Assembly: GCF_947179515.1 (NCBI RefSeq)
Contig: NC_067472.1
Location: 78,558,266-78,622,265 of the forward strand
Direction of reading: 5' to 3'
Length of the DNA stretch: 64,000 bases
Origin: Apodemus sylvaticus
Lineage: Eukaryota; Chordata; Mammalia; Rodentia; Muridae
Shown: positions 1 to 10,841 of the stretch, one piece after another
Layout of the letters: the number at the start of each line of letters is the position of its first letter
Numbering within the stretch: position 1 is the first letter of the stretch
Notes under the pieces: model-generated
Told to the model about the DNA's origin: nothing
The model's database searches: none
What the model saw: the letters and a program-made list of their open reading frames with translations, nothing else
Made by a program: the position numbers and the translations under genes

Positions 1-564
1 TCCCTTCATCCCTTGCTCCCTTCCCTCTCAGTGCCAGGAATAGAATCCAGGGCGTCACACTTCACACTCCAATTCCCCACAAGTCTGCTCAGTCTGATAA
101 GAAATGAAGAAAGGGGAGAGAGAGCGGTGTCCTGTGAAAGGCTATAATTATCCCTTCCTTCTACTTGCATGTAAGCATGGTTTCTCGGCCAACACTGTCA
201 TCATGGGTGCCGGGACTCACGCTCATGGCTGTCTCTCTCCTCTGTGAATGTGATGCTAACTTAATTCTCGCTCTGCTGTCTGCATTGTCAGCAGTTCGCA
301 CAGAAGTGCAGTTCCTAGCTTTAGCCGATACCCCCTGTACTGCTGAGCTTGTGAGAGAATGAGCGACGTCTCCTATACCCTCCTGTCATGCCCTAGGCAC
401 TGCCCTGAGTGCATTATGTGTGCACTAACCTTGATGCTACCATCTTCACTAAGTGTGGTTTGGTTTGTTTTTTTCCAAGACCTGGAGGCCAGTCTATTGG
501 AGTATTTTCTTGGTTAATAATTGATGTGGAAGGATCACCCTTGGACAGGTGGTCCTGAGAAATT
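1..564. other. Unassigned intergenic sequence
   Basis: No gene or recognisable repeat is seen here. The only sizeable open frame (165-362) is Leu/Ser/Ala-rich with no family resemblance. Confidence 0.4.
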
Positions 565-910
565 GTCTTACTGTTCTATTGCTGTGAAGAGGTACCTTGA
601 CCAAGGTAACTTATAAAAGAAAGAATTTAGCTCCATGGGCTCTAGGGGGTTGGTCTGTGACCATCATGGTGTGTAGTGCGGTGCTAGGCAGACAGGCATG
701 CCACTGGAACAGTAGTTTAGAGATTACATCTAATCCACAAGCAGCTACTTGGCCTGGGGAGGGCTTTTGAAATCCCAAAATACACTCTCATTGATATACC
801 TCCTCCCACAAGACCACACCTCCTAATCCTTCCTAGACAGTCCACTAACTGTGAACCAAACATACAAGTATATGAGTTTATGAGGGTCGTTTTTATTCCA
901 TCCATCACAG
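565..910 (+). mobile_element. Rodent interspersed repeat (LTR/MaLR- or RMER-like, family unassigned)
   Basis: Contains the signature ttctattgctgtgaagag, the stretch ttataaaagaaagaattta, and later cacacctcctaatccttcc. The same order of blocks recurs at 2603-2945 and, reversed, at several other places in the window. I recognise it as a common mouse repeat but will not assign a library name. Confidence 0.6.
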
Positions 911-952
911 GTGTCTAAGATAACAAACTGTGCCTTCAGAAAGCAGAGGCAG

Positions 953-1118
953 GCCGGGCGGTGGTGGCGCATGCCTGTAATCCCAGCACTTGGGAGGCAG
1001 AGGCAGGTGGATTTCTGAGCTCGAGGCCAGCCTGGTCTACAGAGTGAGTTCCAGGACGGCCAGGGCTATACAGAGAAACCCTGTCTCGAAAAAGACAAAT
1101 CAAAAAAAAAAAAAAAAA
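953..1118 (+). mobile_element. B1 SINE, full length
   Basis: Begins gccgggcggtggtggcgca, contains the B1 core cctgtaatcccagcacttgg, and ends in a poly(A) tract. Confidence 0.93.
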
Positions 1119-1119
1119 A

Positions 1120-1216
1120 GAAGGCAGAGGCAGGCAGACGTGTGAGAGTCAGCTTGGCCTACACAGTGAGTTTCAGAACTGCCAGAGCTCCACAGAGAGA
1201 CCCAGTCTTAAATTCA
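1120..1216 (+). mobile_element. B1 SINE, 5'-truncated
   Basis: Lies immediately after the previous B1 tail. It keeps only the right part (aggcagaggcaggcag to gagacccagtctt), is visibly more diverged, and has an A/C-rich tail. Confidence 0.75.
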
Positions 1217-1384
1217 AAAGCAAAAGCAAACATGAAAACACAAAAACAAAAAATAAAAACAAACAAACAAACAACCTGTGCAAGTCAGGAGGAGCAAGGC
1301 AGAAAGAAGCAGGGCTCCTCTGCCTCTCGGCCTCGGCTTCAGTTCCTGCCTTCCAGCCCGGCCCTGCTTAGGTTCCTGACTTGA

Positions 1385-1500
1385 CTTCCCTCAAAGGTAG
1401 ACTGTGGTGGAGACATGCAAGCAAATTAATTCTTTGTTCCCCAAGTGGCTTTTGATCATGGTCTTTATCACAGCAATGGGAAGCAAACAAAGACACAGCA
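1385..1500 (-). mobile_element. Fragment of the rodent repeat seen at 565, reversed
   Basis: The segment ggtctttatcacagcaatgg is the reverse complement of the tattgctgtga...gacc signature. Only the end of the element remains. Confidence 0.4.
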
Positions 1501-1591
1501 CAGGACCTGCAGGTTGAAGATGGCAAAGGCTTTCAATCCCATTTGACAGGTAAGGAGGGAAAAAGCTCAGAAGGGACTTTTCACTCCTCTT

Positions 1592-1594
<3 letters not shown>

Positions 1595-1657
<63 letters not shown>

Positions 1658-1675
1658 TGCGCGCGCGCGTGTGTA
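1595..1675. repeat. Compound (CT)n(GT)n(GC)n microsatellite
   Basis: (CT)n runs from 1595 to 1640. It is followed by an uninterrupted alternating purine/pyrimidine tract, (GT)9 then (GC)5 then GTGT, from 1641 to about 1674. Confidence 0.95.
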
Positions 1676-1747
1676 TACTCATGGCTGCCTGCACATGCAT
1701 TGGAACTGAACCAGGATCCTCACCAATACTAAGCAAGAAACCATAGC

Positions 1748-1930
1748 CAAGCAGTAGTGGCGCACGCCTTTAATCCCAGCACTTGGGAGGCAGAGGCAGG
1801 CAGATTTCTGAGTTGGAGGTCAGCCTGGTCTACAGAGTGAGTTCCAGTCAGGACAGCCAGGGCTATATGGAGAAACCCTGTCTCAAAAAACCAAAATAAC
1901 AAACAAACAAACAAACAAAAAGAAACAAAC
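1748..1930 (+). mobile_element. B1 SINE with (AAAC)n tail
   Basis: B1 core cctttaatcccagcacttgg; the tail has evolved into an aaac-type microsatellite (about 1886-1938). Confidence 0.9.
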
Positions 1931-2602
1931 AAACAAAAAACTCTCCAATGTCCAGTATCCATAAGACCCTGGATTCCATCCCAGAAACACCCCCTGCCCT
2001 CTAAAATCATTGTGTGTCTGTGTAATGCATGTACACGTGTGATGCATGTACCTGAATGTGCAGATGTGCATGCCCATGTGTGTATGCAGAAGCCACACTT
2101 TGTGTGTTTTTTCCCATTGTGCTCCACATTATTGCCTTGAGACAGGGCCCCACCACTGGACTGGTTCCTTGCCCCCTGGTTGGCTAACAGACTCTGAGGC
2201 TCCTCTTGTCTCCACTGCCCAGTGTTGCTATGATACCATTCCCCTAAGCCTGAAGCACTGGGTCTTTGACATAGTGTGCCCATATCAACACGACACATTC
2301 ACTCAGGATTCCATTTGTTCTTTACATATTCATTCAAAGCTCCCTCCACTCCCCACAGTATTGGGGCATACCTGTGATCTAAGAATCTGAGAGGCAGAGG
2401 CAGAGGATCACAGCAAGTCTGAGGCCAGGCTGGTCTATCCTATCTCAAAGAAACAAGACAACAACAGCAACAAAATGCCAAAATAAAACAAACCCACCAA
2501 TATGCATAGCCCCCCAAAAATGAAAAGAAAAACACTTTGAACATGCTATTGAGGCTACCTTAGACAGGGACAGACAATGGAGGGAGTTCCTGGAGACTAT
2601 CT

Positions 2603-2945
2603 GAGTTACTATTCTAGAGCTGTAGGAGACACCATGACCAAGGCAACCCTTATAAAAGAAAACATTTCATTGGGGGCTGGCTGACAGCTTCAGTCCATTA
2701 CCATCCTGGCAGGAAACATGGCGGCAAGCAGCCAAGGTGCTGGAGAAGGAGCTGAGAGCTACATCCTGATCCACAGACAGAGAGAAGGATGCTCAGCCTA
2801 GTGTGGGCTTTTTAAACCTCATAGCCCACCTTCGGTAACACACTTCCCCCAACAAGGCCACACCTCCTAATCCTTCTCAAATAGGACCACTCTCTGATAA
2901 CTTAGCATTCAACTATATGAGCCAAACCACCACACTTTTATAACA
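2603..2945 (+). mobile_element. Second copy of the rodent repeat seen at 565
   Basis: Shares gacaccatgaccaaggcaa, cttataaaagaaaacattt, a catcctgatccacag block and cacacctcctaatccttc with the copy at 565-910, in the same order and orientation. Confidence 0.6.
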
Positions 2946-3276
2946 GGATATCACAGACCGGATGGCCCAAACAACAAACATTCATATTCTCACAGTTCTT
3001 CAGATTGGAATTCCAAGATCAAGATGCAGACAGGGTTGGTGTCCAGTGAGACTCGCTCCTTGGGTTGCAGACTGCCACCTTCCTGCTGTGGCCTTACTGA
3101 ACCTTTCTCTGTACATAGGTGGGAGCTGTATTTTTTTTTCCTCTTCGTAAAAGGACATTAGTCCTATTTGATTAAGCCACCAAACTTAATCATCTCCTTT
3201 CTTGTCCTATATGCAAATAGAGTCACATAGGGCTTCAATGTATAAATGGGGGAGGGGAGCACAATCAGTCCATAGT
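2945..3276 (-). mobile_element. MLT1/MST-type MaLR LTR, old
   Basis: Reads the reverse complement of a mammalian MaLR LTR: blocks corresponding to ggcccaaacaacaaacattc, ctcacagttctt, ccaagatcaagatgcagaca, gacattagtcctatttgatt, tgcaaatagagtcacat and acaatcagtccatag occur in the expected order. Strong divergence implies an ancient insertion. Confidence 0.8.
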
Positions 3277-3784
3277 TAGAGACTAAAAAGGAATATAATA
3301 AATACAGTAAAAAGACATAGAGGAGCTAGGCTAGACTGCACAGGCCTGTAATCCCAGCACCGAGAATGTGGAGGCAGGAGGCTATCCTGGGCTACACAGG
3401 GAGACTGTAAAATAGTATTAAAGCAGAGCATGAGCAGGTTCCTGATCACAGGGGCTTGGAGACTATCGGATGACTAGATTTTAAAGTCCAGAGGCGTTCA
3501 TTTCCATGCTCAAGGTCACCCAGCTCCAATGTTACAGACGTCTGTAGATCATAGAAAACCTGGAATGGTGCTGATGGTGTGCTGAAATACGTGTTCTTCA
3601 CTTTACCCTGAGGAAGCTGGAGTTGAGAGAGATCACATGACTTCCTCAAGGTCACACAGCAAGTCAGGGGTAGATCTGGACTTTGTGGGGGACTTCCTTC
3701 TGACCCCAAAGCAAAGATCTTTATTTGTGTTCAGCAGACTTCTAGCCTTTACTCTGCCTAACTTCATTTATTCATTCTTGTTTG

Positions 3785-3932
3785 TTTTGTTTTGCTTTTC
3801 AAGACAGGGTTTCTCTGAATAGAGAAGCTGTCCTAGAACTCACTCTGCAGACCAGGCCAGCTTCAAACTCAGAGATCGGCCTGCCTCTGCCTCCCAAGTG
3901 CTGGGATTACAAGTGTGTGCCACCACCCGGCC
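3785..3932 (-). mobile_element. B1 SINE
   Basis: Antisense B1: aagacagggtttctctgaat to gggattacaagtgtgtgcca, with the T-rich tail on the left. Confidence 0.88.
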
Positions 3933-3980
3933 CATTCACTCATCTCTTGTGTGCACACACTCTTAAGAAATTAAGTGTTA

Positions 3981-4122
3981 GCTGGGCGATGGTGGCGCAC
4001 GCCTGTAATCCCAGCACTTGGGAGGCAGAGGCAGGCGGATTTCTGAGTTCGAGGCCAGCCTGGTCTACAGAGTGAGTTCCAGGACAGGCAGGGCTATACA
4101 GAGAAACCCTGTCTTGAAAAAC
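3981..4122 (+). mobile_element. B1 SINE whose tail seeds a giant purine repeat
   Basis: Full-length B1 starting gctgggcgatggtggcgca. Its A-rich tail runs straight into the purine tract at 4123. Confidence 0.92.
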
Positions 4123-4286
4123 AGAGAGAGAGAGAGAGAGAAGAAGAAGAAGAAGAAGAAGAAGAAGAAGAAGAAGAAGAAGAAGAAGAAGAAAGAAGAA
4201 GAAGAAGAAGAAGAAGAAAGAAGAAGAAGAAGAAGAAAGAAGAAAGAAGAAGAAGAAGAAAGAAAGAGAAAGAAAGAAAGAGAGAG

Positions 4287-4345
<59 letters not shown>

Positions 4346-4353
4346 GAAAAAAA
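4123..4353. repeat. 231-nt uninterrupted homopurine tract
   Basis: (GA)n, then (GAA)n, then (GAAA)n blocks with no pyrimidine on the plus strand. The tract gives artefactual poly-Lys/Glu and poly-Phe open frames. Confidence 0.97.
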
Positions 4354-4556
4354 TTGTTATGAAGCACCCAGAATATACAAATTAGGAAGACATAGTCCCC
4401 GTCCCCAGGGCATCAGACACAGCCAGGTGCAAATGTGAGCACTGAGGGCCTGAGGAAGGCCCTAGGCAGTTTAAACCAGAAAAGCTCCGTCAGAGGCAAT
4501 GGAGGAAGGTGCCACTGAAGAGCTAACAGGTCACCTGGTGCAGAGAAAGAAATGTT

Positions 4557-4625
4557 AGGGCTGATTGTATAGCTCGGTGGTAGAGCGCCCGCCTGCGTGG
4601 TGGCCTGGGCAAGAGGATGCCATCC
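4557..4625 (+). mobile_element. ID-type tRNA-derived SINE fragment
   Basis: Contains tagctcggtggtagagcgcc, the A-box region of ID/tRNA-Ala-like SINEs. The rest is degenerate, and no cloverleaf can be completed. Confidence 0.6.
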
Positions 4626-4744
4626 CTGAGCTGCACCGTTTGGGAGGTGGGGCAGCCTTGCTCGAGGACGGCCATCACGGTGGCAGGCTTTGAAGGTCTG
4701 TCGCCTGCCCCAACTTCCAGTTTACTCCCTTTCTTTTTCAGAGG

Positions 4745-4915
4745 TTGAAAGTGTGATTTCTTAGCTTCTTGCTCTGACTGTCTACCACATACCCTTAACG
4801 ATGGTCTCCTATTCCTCTGGAACCATAAGCCAAAATAAAACCCTTTCTTCTGTAAGATATTCTTGGTAATAGAGCATTTTCTCACAGCAACAGAAAGCTG
4901 TGATAAACAGTAGCT
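4745..4915 (-). mobile_element. Reversed fragment of a rodent LTR-like repeat
   Basis: ccataagccaaaataaaacc and cacagcaacagaaagctgtg resemble the reversed end of the family seen at 565 and 2603. Confidence 0.45.
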
Positions 4916-4984
4916 GATACACCTGACCTGCGTCATGATTCCAGCCCCAGCCCTGCCAGGGTTAAGATGGAAACTGGTTAAGAT

Positions 4985-5195
4985 GGGCTGGAGAGATGGC
5001 TCAGTGGTTAAGAGCACTGACTGCTCTTGGAAAGGTTGTGAGTTCAATTCCCAGCAACCACATGGTGGCTCACAACCATCCGCAAAGAGATCTGACGCCC
5101 TCTTGTGGGATGTCTGAAGACATCTACAGTGTATTTATTATATAATACATACATTAAATAAACAAATACATAACTAAATCTTTAAAAAAAAAAAA
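4985..5195 (+). mobile_element. B2 SINE, full length
   Basis: gggctggagagatggctcag start, B2 middle accacatggtggctcacaac, A/T-rich tail ending in poly(A). Confidence 0.93.
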
Positions 5196-5207
5196 GCTGG
5201 AAGCTCA

Positions 5208-5395
5208 GGGGCTGGAGAGACTACACTGGCTGTTCTTCCAGAGGACCTGGGTTCAATTCCTAGCATCACATGGTAGCTCACAGCTGTTTGTAACTCCAGT
5301 TCTGGCTTTTGTGGGCATCTATGTGGTCATAACATGCTTGTGGTACACAGACATATGTGTAAGCAAACACCCATACAAATAAAACATTAAAATAA
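5208..5395 (+). mobile_element. B2/B3-like SINE, diverged
   Basis: Starts ggggctggagagactacact and keeps acctgggttcaattcctagc; the 3' half is B3-like. Confidence 0.7.
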
Positions 5396-5410
5396 AATGG
5401 TTTTTAAAAA

Positions 5411-5592
5411 GGGCTCAAGAGATGGCCTATTGGCTAACAGCACCGAGTGCTCTCTCAGAGGTCCTGAGTTCAATTCCCAGCACCCACATGGTGATTCACA
5501 ACCATCTGTAATGGGATCTGATTCCCATTTTCTCTTCTGGGTGTGTGTGAAGACAGATTACTCATATACAAATAAATAAATAAATAAATATT
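5411..5592 (+). mobile_element. B2 SINE with (AAAT)n tail
   Basis: gggctcaagagatggcctat start; cccacatggtgattcacaac core. It is the third B2-class element in a row, all head to tail. Confidence 0.88.
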
Positions 5593-5784
5593 CAGCCATA
5601 GATACTTGAAGAGTGAATGAGACAAGACATCAGGCAAAGAGGGACAACCGTCACCCACCAGGCCAGAGTGCAGACTGTATTCTAATGTAGAGGGACTGGT
5701 GAGTGGGGGTGGGGGGTGGCACTCTTGAAGAGTTTGAGCTGCGACTTCCTGTATCTTGAAAGTCTTCCTGATAGTGGTGACCAG

Positions 5785-5940
5785 ATGCCAGGTCTGTACA
5801 CACCTGTAATCCCAGCACTGGACAGCCAGAGGCAAGGCGAGGTGGATCAAGAGCTGACTAGATTACTCACTAGACTACAAAGTGAGTTCGAGGCCAGCCT
5901 AGGCTACATGAGATCCAGTCTCAAAAACAAAACAGCCGTA
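5785..5940 (+). mobile_element. B1/B4-like SINE, diverged
   Basis: cacacctgtaatcccagcac and gttcgaggccagcctaggct retain the B1 order, with an insertion in the middle. Confidence 0.65.
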
Positions 5941-6230
5941 ATCGAGGTACACTGGCCCAGGCCTGTAACTCTAGCTTTCAGGAGGCTGACGTGGTAGGTT
6001 TGCAAATTCAAGGCCTGTCTGGATAGACAGCAAGACCTGTTTCAAAATATCCAAAATCCATTGGGGGCTGGGAGTGTAGCGGAGCTGAGTGTGGCAGGTG
6101 TCCGTGACTTGAGTTCGATTCAAGCTCTACCACCCTCAAAAAGCCCACAGCCTGAGCTGGGGACTGTCAGTCACCTACCTCCAACCCTATCACGGCTTTT
6201 TGTTCGCTTACACCCTGGGAACTTTTTTTT

Positions 6231-6408
6231 TTAAGATTTATTTATTATTATATTTAAGTACACTGTTGCTGTCTTCAGACACACCAGAAGAGGGTATCAG
6301 ATCTCATTATGGTTGGTTGCAAGCCACCATGTAGTTGCTGGGATTTGAACTCAGGACCTTTGGAAGAGCAGTCAGTGCTCTTAATCACTGAGCCATCTCT
6401 CCAGCCTC
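6231..6408 (-). mobile_element. B2 SINE
   Basis: Antisense B2 from aagatttatttattattata to tgagccatctctccagcc. Confidence 0.93.
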
Positions 6409-6420
6409 CCCCCTTTTAAA

Positions 6421-6595
6421 AAAGATTTATTTATTATATATTAAGTACACTGTAGATGTCTTCAGACACACCAGAAGAGGCCATCAGATGCCAATACAGA
6501 AGGTTGTGAGCCACCATGTGGTTGCTGGGATTTGAACTCAGGACCTCTGGAAGAGCAGTCAGTGCTCTTAATTGCTGAGCCATCTCTCCAGCCCG
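6421..6595 (-). mobile_element. B2 SINE, second in tandem
   Basis: A second antisense B2 starts about 12 bp after the first. The two differ at many positions, so they look like separate insertions rather than a recent duplication. Confidence 0.92.
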
Positions 6596-6778
6596 GGAAC
6601 TTTTTTTCTTTTTGCAAATCATCTTGCTCAACCCTTATCAGACTTGCTAAGGAGAACATCTTGCTTCCTTCCTTTCTGTCGTACCCACATCTCACCATGA
6701 TGCTGGAGGCCGCTCTGGGGCTTGGCATGGAGACTTGTGGAGAATGAAGGGGCTGAATACATGTGGGTGATAGGAAGA

Positions 6779-6960
6779 GATGCACCGGGGCGAACGAACG
6801 GTGGCTTATCAAGGAAGACTGTGCTCCTGTTCCAGAGGACCCGAGTTCAGTTCCCATTGTCTGTCAGGCAGTGCACAGCTACTTGCGACTCCAGGTCCAG
6901 GGGAGCCAATGCCCTGCTCTGGCACAAATCCCTGCCCCCAGATAATTAAAACTAAAATCT
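6779..6960 (+). mobile_element. B2/B3-class SINE, diverged
   Basis: cctgttccagaggacccgag followed by ttcagttcccattgtctgtc fits the B3 order; the start is degraded. It lies just upstream of the Septin1 promoter. Confidence 0.55.
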
Positions 6961-7008
6961 TTGAACTCAAAGAGATGCGCATGGGATTCTCACCTCCCTG
7001 AGCAGCTC

Positions 7009-7121
7009 AGCTTCCTGCTCTGCCCCCTCACTTCGCCCCTCCTTTGACACATTCAACTTCCTGCCCCACCAGAGGAAGTGGGGAGCAACGCCAGGTGCAA
7101 GCCCAGACAGCCAGCCGAGCC
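7009..7121 (+). promoter_or_regulatory. Septin1: Septin1 proximal promoter / 5' UTR with ETS-like motifs
   Basis: No TATA box is seen immediately upstream of the Septin1 ATG. Three ETS-type GGAA/TTCC cores lie within about 70 bp: cttcctg at 7011, acttcct at 7056-7062 and ggaagt at 7074-7079. This layout is typical of TATA-less haematopoietic promoters, which fits the known lymphoid expression. The exact transcription start cannot be placed from sequence alone. Confidence 0.45.
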
Positions 7122-10100
7122 ATGGTGAGTTCTAGGCATGGGGGCAGCCCTCCTCCCCCGAGGGTCCCCGAGGTAACCCACACTAAGTGGCCCTACTGGC
7201 TTTTGGCTCAGGTGGCACTGGGGCACTCCCCTGCCATGTCCAGAGGCCTCAGATTGTCTCCCTTTACCCCCACAGGACAAGGAATACGTGGGCTTCGCTG
7301 CCCTGCCCAACCAGCTGCATCGCAAGTCTGTCAAGAAGGGGTTTGATTTCACACTCATGGTCGCAGGTCCGGGGCTCTGGAGCGAGGCTGGGGGGCGGGG
7401 TGATGTACTCAGGAGATCATGGCCGCCCTCCTGTCTGACCAGTGGGCCTGTCCCGTGCACAGGGGAGTCAGGCCTGGGGAAATCCACCCTCATCAACAGC
7501 TTGTTCCTCACCAACCTCTATGAGGACCGGCAGGTGCCAGATGCCAGGGGTAAGTTTCCCCCTTGCCTCCACAGGCTTCGCACCCCCTACTGCTGTCCCT
7601 GTCTTCCCTCTGTGGTGTCCCTGGTCTCTCCCTGTGTCATCAGGCTGCCTTCTTTTTTCTTCCTATCTGGGGACTTTGGTGGCCTCTGGCTTTCTCTGAG
7701 ATTGTTTCCTCCCTGAAAACACATGCGGGCAGCTGCGGCACCAGGAATGGAGCCCTGCTTCAGAGGCCTACGCAGCCGTCTGCTCTGTCCCCATAGCTCG
7801 CACCACACAAACTCTGACCATTGAGCGGCGGGGTGTGGAGATCGAGGAGGGAGGTATCAAGGTGAAGTTGACCTTGGTGGACACGCCTGGCTTCGGGGAC
7901 TCCGTGGACTGCTCAGACTGGTGAGGAGGGGAGGGGACAGGAGCTAAGCCTCTCTTCCACTATGGAAGACCAGGGGTCAGTTGTAGGCTGGCTTGTCATA
8001 GCCCCTTGACCCAAAAGGAGGTACCTGTTTCTGGTAACAATCTGGCCCAGTGTTTCTTGTTTTGAGACAAGGTTTCTCTCAAGGTAGCTCAGGGACCTCA
8101 GATTCCCTGTGTAGCCCAGACTGGCTCAAAGTCTGCCTCCTGGCATTGCAGGCATATGCATGCCAGGTTGTTCAATGCTTTTGTTGTTGTGGTTTGTTTT
8201 TGTTTTTTTGAGATGGTGTCTTATTAGCTCAAGATGGCCTGGAACTCACTATGTAGGCCATGCAGGCTGCAGATATGGCAATCCTCCTGCCTCAGCTTCC
8301 TGAGGGCTGAGATTACAGGTGTGCAGCCACCACACTTGTTGATGTCACATGTGCCATTGCATCCCTGATGGCTTGGGTTAGGAGCAAAGAAATTACTTCA
8401 CACTGCCCAGCCCTGGCTCACCTCGTGCTGCCGCCTGCCCTGTGACCTCAGACTGTGCGTCTCCTCTCCACACTCCAGCTGGCTGCCCGTGGTTCGATTC
8501 ATTGAGGAGCAGTTTGAGCAATACCTCAGGGATGAAAGCGGCTTGAACAGGAAGAACATCCAGGACTCTAGAGTCCACTGCTGCCTCTACTTCATCTCAC
8601 CCTTCGGCCGAGGGTCTGGAGAGCACCCTGGGGTGGAATGGCTGGGGAGAGCTCAGTACTGGAAGCCGAGGCCTGACCAATCAATCCCTGAAACAGGCTC
8701 CGGCCCCTAGACGTGGCCTTCCTCCGGGCAGTGCATGAGAAGGTCAACATCATCCCGGTCATCGGCAAAGCAGATGCCCTGATGCCCAGGGAGACGCAGG
8801 TCCTCAAGCAGAAGGTATGGCCCAGACCGGACTGTGTGTGTGGCTGCCTCACACCGCCGAGTGACAACAAAAGCCATGACTGAACCTCGTTTGTCTTGCT
8901 GGGTTTTGTTTTGTTTTTATCTTGGGGGGACCTTTTTAGAGCAGGTGTCATTAGGCTAGATGGGGTGGGGTGAGGAAAGCGAGTATGAACTTGCCACAAG
9001 CAGCCATGGCCCTAACAGCTCAGACTCAGAACTGAAAGATCAAACAGCCCTGGAACTAGATGCTTGGCTAGGCGGAAAGGGGGAGGGGCACCACAGCTCC
9101 TGGCATCTTTGCTTTCGTGATAGGGATAGTGACTGCCTGACTCACTGTCTTCAAAGTGCTTTCCCACTGTCCCACTTTTTCGTATTTTGATATTTTTTCT
9201 ATCTAAGTTTCTCATCATCATGTCTTGAGGTTTGGTTTTGGCCATCTTGTGTGGCCATTTCTCACCATCTGTCCTTCATATCATTCTTTCTCTCTGGTCA
9301 CCCCACTATACCTCACTGTCTCTGGCCATGTAATGTCCGTTGGTCATATCTCAGTTTCTCCCTCTATCCGCTCTGAGATCCGGGACCAGTTGAAAGAGGA
9401 GGAGATCAATATCTATCAGTTCCCAGAGTGTGACTCTGATGAGGACGAAGAATTCAAGAAGCAGAATGAAGAAATGAAGGTTTGACAGGTGGAGGTGGAA
9501 AGGGGCACGAAAGGAAGTGGAGGTGGAGGTGGAATCTGAGAAAGAGGGTGATGCCCAGGAGGAGCCAACGTGACTCCTGACTCCCGTCCCATAGGAAAAC
9601 ATCCCTTTCGCAGTCGTTGGGTCTTGTGAAGTGGTGAGGGATGGAAGCCGACCAGTGAGGGGTCGCCGCTATTCCTGGGGTACCGTGGAGGGTAAGGCCG
9701 GGCATGCTTTGAGAGTAGCAGGGAGCTCAGTCTGCAGTTATATATGAAGTTATATATGCTCTAGTCTTGGGAGTTCCTAGAAGCAACATGAGGGGTCCTT
9801 GGGCTGCAAATCGTGGGTCCTTCGCTACAATAGCGAAGTACTCCCAGAGAGCAGATCCTAAGGGTGGAGTTGAACCAAAAGCTACTTGTTCTGCCCTCTA
9901 GTGGAGAATCCACATCACTGCGATTTCCTGAACCTGAGGCGGATGTTGGTGCAGACCCACCTTCAGGACTTGAAAGAGGTGACCCACGATCTGCTCTACG
10001 AGGGCTACCGGGCTCGCTGCCTACAGAGTCTGGCTCGACCTGGGGCCCGGGATCGAGCCAGCCGCAGGTGAGAGTAGGGCTATTTTGGTGTTTGCTAGCG

Positions 10101-10583
10101 CCACCGTTTAGGCAAGCCTTCCTGACTAGTCCTGCTGCACTTAACTCGGCTTCCCAGGTCCAACTAAGCCTCGCCCACTCCGTCCCTAACCTCAGGGACA
10201 AAGCCCCGCCTCCTACACTCAGAATTCGCCCCAAGGCTCACTATGTCAGACCTCACAACCGGTTTTCTGCACGCACACAACCTTTCCCTCTATCCTCTCA
10301 GCAAGCTTTCCCGGCAGAGTGCCACAGAGATCCCGCTGCCCATGTTGCCTCTGGCCGACACTGAGAAGTTGATTCGCGAGAAGGACGAAGAGGTGAGCAA
10401 GCACTGCTCTTTTCCTCCAATCAGCGCCCTAGATCGTCATCTAGATCCCATTCCGGCCTTGCCGGGTCCCACTGCCTGCTATCTTGTTCCGCACAGCTGC
10501 GCCGCATGCAAGAAATGCTGGAGAAGATGCAAGCCCAGATGCAACAGAACCAAGCCCAGGGCGAGCAATCAGATGTGCTGTGA
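7122..10583 (+). CDS. Septin1: Septin-1, 11 coding exons
   Basis: Septin family GTPase that assembles with other septins into hetero-oligomeric filaments at the cortex and cytoskeleton; known to be enriched in lymphoid cells. Coding exons: 7122-7124, 7276-7366, 7463-7549, 7797-7920, 8479-8613, 8697-8814, 9378-9479, 9595-9691, 9902-10067, 10302-10392, 10497-10583. They join in frame to 1101 nt (366 aa), and every intron is GT-AG. The first exon contributes only the ATG. Visible motifs are the P-loop GESGLGKST (residues 32-40), the switch II motif DTPGFGD (89-95) and the G4 motif GKAD (170-173). A short charged C-terminal coiled coil (REKDEELRRMQEMLEKMQ) follows. Several donors are weak (gtccgg, gtctgg, gttt). 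The gene is compact, with introns of 83 to about 560 bp. It converges with Mylpf downstream. Identification rests on near-complete agreement with the septin-1 protein as I know it. Confidence 0.97.
8058..8172 (-). mobile_element. Diverged B1 in Septin1 intron 4
   Basis: tttgagacaaggtttctctc and tagcccagactggctcaaag are recognisable antisense B1 blocks. Confidence 0.6.
8203..8336 (-). mobile_element. Second diverged B1 in Septin1 intron 4
   Basis: cctggaactcactatgtagg and gagattacaggtgtgcagcc mark an antisense B1. Confidence 0.7.
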
Positions 10584-10835
10584 GATCCTCATCGCCGCCT
10601 ATCCTAGCATTTGCGCACCGCTACTCTGCTGTCCCATCCCGGCTCTAGACTACCCAGCGCCCAATCCGGAGATCCAGAGGATAGGCCCGCCCTTGCACTT
10701 AAACCTTGGCTCTCTAATCCGGAAGTTTAAGGTCCATCCGACTCCGCCTTCCGCGCCGTTCTAATAGGATCGCCCTCCAAACGCCAGACGGCGGGGTTTC
10801 GCTTGGGTTTTCCTGTTTCTCCAAGTTCTCCATCT

Positions 10836-10841
10836 AATAAA
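10836..10841 (+). terminator. Septin1: Septin1 poly(A) signal AATAAA
   Basis: Canonical AATAAA lies 253 nt after the Septin1 stop codon, with no earlier AATAAA in the 3' UTR. The cleavage site is expected 10-30 nt downstream, about 10.855 kb. Confidence 0.85.

Noticed and set aside
1729..2298. 189-aa minus-strand open frame
   Set aside because: Its C-terminal part is an antisense B1 (ETGFLHIALAVLTGTH...), a very common SINE artefact.
4018..4367. Poly-Lys/Glu and poly-Phe open frames
   Set aside because: Translations of a B1 plus the purine tract.
4557..4625. tRNA-like sequence with an A-box
   Set aside because: Matches an ID-type SINE; the anticodon arm and acceptor pairing cannot be built, so it is not a tRNA gene.
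10243..10764. 173-aa open frame overlapping the end of Septin1
   Set aside because: Alternative-frame shadow crossing Septin1 exons 10-11 and an intron; the septin frame is supported by splice sites and homology.
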